Below are positions 62,901-64,000 of a stretch of 64,000 nt of DNA, piece after piece. Origin of the DNA: Pseudocitrobacter sp913778145 (GTDB lineage Bacteria > Pseudomonadota > Gammaproteobacteria > Enterobacterales > Enterobacteriaceae). The notes under the pieces are model-generated. The model worked only from the letters and a program-made list of their open reading frames with translations, had not been told where the DNA came from and did no database searches. A program made the translations under genes and the position numbers. The number at the start of each line of letters is the position of its first letter. Within the stretch, counting starts at the first letter, position 1. The stretch covers positions 124,001-188,000 of the forward strand of contig JALNTX010000006.1 in NCBI GenBank assembly GCA_035726825.1, read 5' to 3'.

Positions 62901-64000
62901 CCGGGTTAAGCAGCAGCGATTTTGTTACCCGCGACACCACGCTGACCGTGCGCGGCACGCTCGGCGCGGCGCTTGCCGCCGATGAACGGGCGCAAATCAG
63001 CCTCGACGGCGGCGTCACCTGGACCACGTTAACCGTTATCGGCACCAACTGGAGCTATGCCGATGGTCGCACACTGACCGACGGCACCTGGAACTACACT
63101 GTGCGGGTGGTGGATCTGGCGGGGAACGTTGGGCAGACCGCAACGCAAAACGTGGTGGTCGATACCACCAGCCCGGAAGCGGCGAAAAGTATCACCATTA
63201 CCGGTATCAGCGATGACACCGGAGCCAGCAGCAGCGATTTTATTACCAGCGACACCTCGCTTACCGTGCGCGGCGTGCTGGGCGCGGCGCTCGGCGCTAA
63301 TGAGTTCGCGCAAATCAGTACTGACAACGGCGCAACCTGGGTGAACGTGACCGTCGCCGCAGACGGCCTTAACTGGAGTTACGTTGACGGGCGCACGCTC
63401 ACCAACGGCACCACCACCTGGCAGGTGCGGGTGGTCGATCTGGCGGGCAACGTTGGCGCAACCAGCAGCCAGTCGGCGCTGATCGATACCGTTAACCCGG
63501 CGCAGGTGCTCACCATCGCCAGCATCAGCACCGACACGGGGAGTTCTGCAACCGACTTTATCACCAGCGATACCACGCTCACGCTGACCGGTTCGCTGGG
63601 GGCGGGGCTTGCCAGCGGCGAAGTGGCGCAGATTAGCCTTGATAGCGGCGCGACCTGGACAACGCTCACCACCAACGGTACACAGTGGACTTACACCGAC
63701 AGCCGCACGCTGACCGACGGCAGCTACGTTTATCAGGTGCGGGTGCTGGATCTGGCCGGAAATACAGGCCCGGTGGTGTCGAAAACGGTGGTGGTCGATA
63801 CGATTAACCCCACCGCCACGCCAACCATTGTGTCGTATACCGATGATGTCGGACAGCGGCAGGGAACGTTAAGCAGTTCACAGGCCACCGACGACACCAC
63901 GCCGCTGTTAAACGGCGTGCTCTCCGGCCCGCTTGCAAGCGGTGAAGTGGTTTACCTCTACCGTAACGGACTGCTGTTAGGTGCGGTAACGATGGTCGGC
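44939..64000 (+). CDS. Giant BapA/SiiE-like repeat adhesin (type I secreted), cut by window end
   Basis: The frame is open from 44837 to the last base. Starts at 44894, 44939 and 44942 are possible; 44939 is chosen because it begins the recognisable BapA prefix-like domain (MNTVIDIISRKGAVKQSII). From there 6354 codons are visible. Parts: prefix domain (about 1-115), a hydrophobic stretch (WGWIVGGTLAGGAVGALLA, about 140-158), a linker, one Ig-like domain with TTDDTTPTFSGTGQAGATI, about 55 Ig-like domains of about 100 residues (45.77-62.23 kb), then five of about 106 residues, then the start of a third kind. I checked that the frame is kept at several points (48.2, 50.2, 56.0, 60.0, 64.0 kb). 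The C-terminal export signal lies outside. Surface location and adhesion are inferred from the family. Confidence 0.88.
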   Translation, partial: MMNTVIDIISRKGAVKQSIIAPDNASLVVYQPSVLQIHSPVSGVDHYVRQGNDLLIYMKDGTVIRCNGYFAVDPVTKEYSELVFDDGQTLTHVSFAGNSEAAGLAPVTLTPQNDIITSISPFIEHAASTAGELPWGWIVGGTLAGGAVGALLASGGSDGDSKTEVVTPPGEPQSATPSFITLDNTGDKQGLLATGNTTDDTTPTFSGTGQAGATIAIRDSNGVTVASTTVGSDGRWSVSLPAQSAGEHTWSVSQIDGDQTTQAGSITLNIDTTPAAISIATTSGDNVLNGQEQAAGFTLSGATQNLAAGSTLTLTLNGKTYTTEVGSGGAWRVTIPSADAQALAEGNQAVTVSGTDAAGNRVSTSQTFTVDTQPPTLSINTIAQDNVINALEHRAPLTISGITTAQPGQTVTITLNGVSHTAVVSNTGSWQLSISASEVQALGDGQFTVTASVSDKAGNPAQAQSSVSVDSQAPLITINTVAGDDILNGAEQNVAQIISGRADGASPGDVVTVRVGNQVLLGTVAADGSWSVGMSVSVSHALGTGAHTVTVSVTDAAGNTGSASRVITLSGEAPQFTVNPISQDNVLNAQEASRPLTLSGTTSLPDGSTFSVVLNNHTYTVTASGNAWSLQVPVSDVVDLVNGSYTVTASGTDANGNSGSAQGQLLVDTTLPQVVINTFAGDNVVNAAEIVANQTLSGRVVGAVQGDTVTIELGGNTYTATVGSNLTWSVNVPAADLQALGDGGLTINASVTNGHGNTGSGERDITVSATLPGLRINTVSGDDVINALEQQQDLVISGSSSHLPAGTTVTVTLGNETYQGVTDSNGNWQVGVPAADLQALTTGTVVVTASATDSAGNPVSIDHNVLVDAAEVAIAINIVAGDDIINAVEKDAALTLMGTTQGVETGQTVVVKFAGQTFTTTVQAGGGWSLTVPASAVSSLADGAAEITATVTNISGNTGDTSRTITVDSQAPALSIDSLTADNIINAAESGQDLPITGTTDAQPGQTVTVTLNGQTYQGVVQPDGTWSVTVPAANVDALADGNATVTASVNDVAGNPTSVSRVALVDATPPVVTINPVATDNVINTPEHTQAQIISGTVTGAQASDIVTVTLNNVNYTTVVDASGNWSLGVPASVVSGLVDGSYPVNVSVTDRAGNTGNQSLTVTVDTAAPAISINTIAGDDVINASEKGADLQITGTSDQPAGTGITVTLNGQNYAAMTDASGNWSVNVPASAVTALGQANYTVTAAVTSDIGNSTTASHNVLVDSALPGVTINPMATDDIINAAEAGVAQTISGQVTGAAVGDTVTVTLGGNTYTTTVQAGLSWSVSVPAADIQALGNGDLTVNASVTNQNGNSGSGTRDITIDANLPGLRVGTVAGDDVVNIIEHGQALVVTGSSSGLAEGTPLTVTINNVEYTTAVQADGSWGVGVTAAQVSAWPAGTVSIAVSGESSAGNPVSITHPVTVDLTPVAISINTIATDDVINAAEKGADLTLSGTTTNVEPGQTVTVTFGGKNYTASVASDGRWTATVPAADLATLPDGSASAQASVSNINGNSTSAVHSYSVDSSAPTIIINTVASDNIVNANEADTGVTVSGSTTAEAGQIVTVTLNSPTVQTYQATVQADGSWSINIPAANLEALTDGSLTLTATVNDKAGNPASTTHNLAVDLTVPVLTISTIAGDDIINATEHGQALVISGSSTGGEAGDVVSVTLNSKTYTTTLDASGNWSVGVPAADVTALGSGPQTITASITDAAGNSDSETHTVTVNLTAPTIGINTIASDDVINATEKGADLQISGTSNQPAGTTITVTLNGQNYTATTDSSGNWSTTVPASAVGALGEASYTVTANVTDSAGNSNSASHNVQVNTALPGVTINPVATDDIINAAESGNAQTISGQVRGAAAGDTVTVTLGGKTYTATVQGNLSWSVDVPAADIQAIGNGELTVNASVTNGVGNTGSGTRDITIDANLPGLRVDTVAGDDVVNSIEHAQALVITGSSSGLAAGAALTVVINTVTYAATVLADGTWSLGVPAADVSNWPAGTVNITVSGTNTAGTTTTITHPVTVDLAAVAISINTISGDDVINAAEKGADLTLSGSTSGVEPGQTVTVTFGGKTYTATVAGDGSWTTTVPAADLSALRDGDATVQASVSTINGNTASATHAYSVDATAPTLAINTIATDDILNAAEAGNPLTISGSSTAEAGQTVTVTLNGVTYSGTVQADGSWSVSVPTADLSNLTASQYTVSASVSDKAGNPATATHGLAVDLTVPVLTINPVSGDDIINAAEHGQALVISGSSTGGEAGDVITVTLNSKTYTTTLDASGNWSVGVPAADVTALGSGPQTITVAITDAAGNSDDASRTVTVNLTAPTIGINTIASDDVINATEKGADLQITGTSNQPAGTTITVTLNGQNYTATTDASGNWSATVPASAVSALGEANYTVTANVTDTAGNSNSASHNVLVNSALPAVTINAVASDDIINAAEAGNAQTISGQVTGAAQGDTVTVTLGGKTYTATVQGNLSWSVDVPAADIQAIGNGNLTVNASVTNGVGNTGSGSRDITIDANLPGLRVDTVAGDDVINSIEHSQALVINGSSSGLTAGTALTVVINNVTYAATVLADGTWSLGVPAVDVSNWPAGTVNITVSGTNSAGTTSTITHPVTVDLAAVAITINTLSGDDVINAVEKGETLVVSGSTNGVEAGQTVTVTFGGKNYTTTVEANGSWTVNVPPADLAALPDGAGNVQASVSNINGNSAQADRAYSVDATVPLVTINTIASDDILNVSEAGAGIAISGTTTAQAGQTLTVTLNNNTYQTTVQADGTWSVNVPATDLSGLTASSYTVTATVSDKAGNPASADHALAVDVTAPDLTINTVAGDDIINAIEHGQALVVSGTSTGAAAGDVVTVTLNGKNYTTTLDASGNWSVGILAGDVTALATGSQTITASLSDRAGNSDSTTHNVTVDLSGPTLTISIVSGDDIINNAEKTQDLTISGSSSGLATGTTVTVMLNGLAYSATTDGSGNWSVTVPAAAVGALGEAVYQISASATDSAGNSGSTTHTVNVESLLPGVIINTVAGDDIINAAEIAVAQTISGQVTGTAAAGNTVTVIIGGNQYTATVQPDLSWSVSVPANVLQALGNGELTISASVTNSANNTGTATHDIVIDSNLPGLRVDTVAGDDVINSIEHTQALVVTGSSTGLAAGAALTVVINGFTYGATVLADGSWSVGVPETDVTNWPAGTVNIAVSGTNTAGTTTSISHPVTVDLAAVAITINTLSTDDVINAAEKGSDLQLSGTTSGVEAGQTITVIFGGKSYTTTVATDNSWELTIPAADLATLPDGAANIQASVSNVAGNSAQATHVYSVDATAPSVTINTIASDDILNAAEAGSALIISGTSTAEAGQTVTVTLNGVNYSGNVQADGSWSVSVPTGDLANLTASSYTVNASVSDKAGNPASATHNLTVDLVAPVVTINTVASDDVINATEHGQAQIISGSATGATTGNTVSVTIGTTTYTTVLDANGNWSIGVPASVISALAQGDVTITATVTDSAGNSGTASHTVTVALGAPILGINTIAVDDIINATEKGADLAISGSSNQLAGTQITVTLNGQNYTTTADASGNWSVTVPASRVSTLGEATYTVTASATDVDGNSGSASHNVQVNTALPGVTINVVASDDIINAVEAGADQTISGQVTGAAAGDTVTVTFGGATYTATVQANLSWSVDVPASALQALGNGELTISASVTNSVGNTGNGTREITIDANLPGLRVDTVAGDDVVNIIEHGQALVITGSSSDLAAGSNVTLTINGQTYVAAVLADGTWSVGVPAVDVSAWPAGTVTITASGNTTAGNPVSVTHPVTVDLSAVAVSINAITADDVINAAEKGAALTLSGSTSGVEAGQTVTVTFGGKTYTATVATNGSWSTTVPAADMAALRDGDASAQASVSNVNGNSATTTHAYSVDASAPTVTINTIAGDDILNAAEAGAALTITGSSTVEAGQTVTVTLNGANYTGAVQTDGSWSVSVPPADVSTLTASNYTVSAAVSDKAGNPASVNHNLTVDTSVPVVTINTVAGDDVINAAEHAQAQIISGSATGAATGSTVTVTIGTNTFTTVLDASGNWSVGVPASVVSALANGTVTINASVTDAGGNSGSTTHQVTVNTGLPTITFNTISGDNVLNADEKGQPLTISGGSTGLATGAQVTVTLNGHNYSATTDAAGNWTLTVPVSDLAALGQANYTVSASATSTVGNTASSQANLLVDSGLPGVTINTVAGDDIINAAEAGADQTISGVVTRAAAGDTVTVTLGGNTYTAQVQADLSWSVSVPAADLQALGNGDLTITASVTNANGNTGSGTRDITIDANLPGLRVDTVAGDDIVNSIEHGQALVITGGSSGLNAGAVLTVTINSVAYSATVQADGSWSVGIPAANVSAWPAGPLTVDVAGQSSAGNPVSVSHPFTVDLTAVAISINTVASDDVINAAEKGTDLTLSGSTSGIESGQTVTVTFGGKTYTASVAANGSWSVTVPAADLATLPDGAANVQASVSSASGNSASATNAYSVDASAPTLTINTIASDDILNAAEAGSPLTISGTSTAETVQTVTVTLNGATYTGTVQADGSWSVSVPTSALGALTASNYTVSATVNDKAGNPGSASHNLVVDTTAPVLTINTVAGDDIINDAEHAQALVISGTSSGGEAGDVVSVVLNGKTYTTTLDASGNWSVGVPAADVTALGSGAQTITASVSDRAGNSDDASRTVTVSLSAPVISINTIAGDDVINATEKGSDLALSGTSDQPAGTSITVTLNGQNYSATTDASGNWSVTVPASAVSALGEATYSVTASVTNAQGNSSTASHNVQVNTALPGVTINPVATDDIINASEAGSAQTLSGQVTGAAAGSTVTVELGGKTYSATVQPDLSWSVSVPAADWQALGNGELTVNASVTNAVGNTGSGTRDITIDASLPGLRVDTVAGDDVVNIIEHAQAQVITGSSSGFAAGTALTVVVNNQTYAATVLANGSWSVGVPAADVSNWPAGTLNITVSGANSAGTQTSITHPLTVDLTTVAISINAITPDDVINAAEKGAALTLSGSTSGVEAGQTVTITFGGKTYTTTVAANGSWSTTVPAADLAALRDGDASAQVRVTNVNGNSATATHEYSVDSAAPTVTINTIASDNIINASEAAAGVTVSGTSTAEIGQTLTVTLNGTNYQTTVQADGSWSLTLPASDLTALANNGYTLTATVSDLAGNPGSASKGVTVDTTAPVISFNTVAGDDVINNVEHIQAQIISGTATGAVAGDRLVVTIAGQQYVTSTDASGNWSVGVPASVISGLADGAVTISATITDSAGNSSTQTHNVQVNTAAVSLSVSTISGDNIINAAEAGSALTLSGTGTNFATGTVVTVLLNGKGYSATIQSNGSWSVNVPAADVAALSDGTSYTVSASAQDSAGNSATASRSVAVDLTAPVISINTVSTDDRLNAAEQQQPLTLNGSTSAEVGQTVTVTFGGKTYTATVAANGTWALNVPAADLAALGQGAQTITASVNDRAGNPGQTTHTLTVDTVAPTVTIATVAGDDIINNAEQLAGQTISGTTTAEVGQTVTVTFNGQTWSATVGSGGSWSVFIPAQQFAGLSDGSYTISATVSDQAGNPGSASRGVTLNGDVPSVTINTFAGDDVVNAAEHGSSLVISGTTTAPVGQTLTLTLNGKTYTTTVQTGGSWSYTLGSADVTALADGNAYVINASVSNAIGNTGSSNHTITVDLSAPAMGINIDSLQADTGLSASDFITSVSPVVVNGSLTAALASNETAQISIDGGVTWITLTVTGTTWRYNDSRTLTDGNYLYQVRVIDAAGNVGATDSQNVVIDTTAPDPAVKTIAISAITTDTGLITNDFVTSDTTLAVSGTLGAALSVGEFAQISIDGGTTWQNLSVSGLTWSYLDGRTLTDGNYNYQVRVIDTAGNIGATASQIVTVDTTAPLASKTIAIAGISDDTGLSSSDFVTRDTTLTVRGTLGAALAADERAQISLDGGVTWTTLTVIGTNWSYADGRTLTDGTWNYTVRVVDLAGNVGQTATQNVVVDTTSPEAAKSITITGISDDTGASSSDFITSDTSLTVRGVLGAALGANEFAQISTDNGATWVNVTVAADGLNWSYVDGRTLTNGTTTWQVRVVDLAGNVGATSSQSALIDTVNPAQVLTIASISTDTGSSATDFITSDTTLTLTGSLGAGLASGEVAQISLDSGATWTTLTTNGTQWTYTDSRTLTDGSYVYQVRVLDLAGNTGPVVSKTVVVDTINPTATPTIVSYTDDVGQRQGTLSSSQATDDTTPLLNGVLSGPLASGEVVYLYRNGLLLGAVTMVG
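45770..62230 (+). repeat. Array of about 55 Ig-like domain repeats (type A, 297-303 bp)
   Basis: Each unit encodes a signature GDD[IV]INAxE, followed by a TVTVTLNGxxYTATV strand, a W[ST]V-VPAADL segment and xxxASVTDxAGNxxSxxH, with a short linker into the next unit. About 55 units are counted between 45.77 and 62.23 kb. The region is G+C-rich. The D-rich starts of each unit suggest Ca2+ at domain junctions, as known for SiiE. The opposite strand shows many open frames because of the repeats; they are shadows. Confidence 0.9.
48173..60748 (+). repeat. Six-domain super-repeat, seven copies of about 1,795 bp
   Basis: The type A domains form a fixed cycle of six kinds. Kind 1 has INAxEHG and LDASGNWSVGVPA; kind 2 EKG with TDASGNWS and LGEA; kind 3 EAG with NLSWSV; kind 4 IEHxQALV with NWPAG or AWPAG; kind 5 EKG with TFGGK; kind 6 EAG with QADGSWSV. 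Copies start at 48173, 49976, 51770, 53564, 55364, 57158 and 58955, giving lengths 1803, 1794, 1794, 1800, 1794, 1797 and 1794, all multiples of three. Diverged cycles flank both sides (46.38-48.17 kb and after 60.75 kb). Confidence 0.85.
62234..63830 (+). repeat. Second Ig-like repeat type (type B, about 318 bp, five units)
   Basis: Units begin with DTGxSxSDFIT and continue with LTVxGTLGAALA, AQISLDGGxTW, GRTLTDGxYxYQVRVxDxAGN. The DTG codons fall near 62258, 62578, 62897, 63215 and 63533, about 318 bp apart. This type lacks the INAxE signature of the preceding array and marks a change in stalk architecture near the C-terminal end. A different sequence, DDVGQRQGTLSSSQATDDTT, begins near 63838. 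Confidence 0.85.

Noticed and set aside
45142..63675. Dozens of open reading frames of 60-320 codons on the minus strand across the adhesin
   Set aside because: They repeat with the same period as the Ig-like domains, lie opposite a continuous plus-strand frame, and have the composition expected of reverse complements of G+C-rich repeats. They are shadows.

Overview
This window is chromosomal DNA from a gamma-proteobacterium of the family Enterobacteriaceae. The protein sequences are very close to those of Escherichia coli, and gene order follows the E. coli pptA-yddH-nhoA-narVWYZU-yddG-fdnGHI-adhP-maeA-osmC-dosCP neighbourhood as I recall it, with several insertions and replacements. I cannot fix the genus without a search. 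Citrobacter, Enterobacter, Leclercia, Kluyvera and Klebsiella relatives are all plausible.

Layout. 0-7.5 kb is an accessory-rich stretch: the end of a LacI-family regulator, a glutathione S-transferase, a small exported protein, a TacAT-type toxin-antitoxin pair, pptA, yddH, a metallo-beta-lactamase-fold hydrolase, nhoA, and a divergent pair (Cys-rich AraC regulator and NepI-like exporter) where E. coli has yddE. 7.6-15.7 kb is the narUZYWV nitrate reductase operon on the minus strand. 16.0-16.2 kb is a 228-bp non-coding element with 21-bp inverted ends and internal 61-bp tandem repeats. 16.2-23.4 kb is a complete benzoate/catechol pathway (catBCA-benABCD) with a divergent IclR-type regulator. 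It takes benzoate to the beta-ketoadipate enol-lactone level, and it sits between narU and yddG, which I recall as near neighbours in E. coli.

23.4-29.1 kb carries yddG and the selenocysteine-containing formate dehydrogenase-N operon fdnGHI; with NarZYV it can form a formate-to-nitrate respiratory chain. Then come a CcdAB-like toxin-antitoxin pair, araJ, adhP, maeA, a second zinc alcohol dehydrogenase, osmC, a TauD-like dioxygenase, a secreted lipase-like hydrolase and two small envelope proteins (29-39 kb).

39.4-64 kb is the most striking part. The heme-based oxygen sensors dosC (diguanylate cyclase) and dosP (phosphodiesterase) are followed in the same direction by a TolC-family outer-membrane channel with a TTG start and then by a giant BapA/SiiE-like surface adhesin. 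The adhesin frame is open for more than 19 kb (over 6350 codons) and runs off the window. Its stalk is about 55 Ig-like domains of about 100 residues. They are organised as a six-domain super-repeat of about 1,795 bp, recurring seven times almost perfectly in register with diverged copies at both ends, and are followed by a second Ig-like type of about 106 residues. The layout suggests an oxygen/c-di-GMP-linked type I secretion and adhesion locus. The linkage is seen in the sequence; the regulatory connection is inference.
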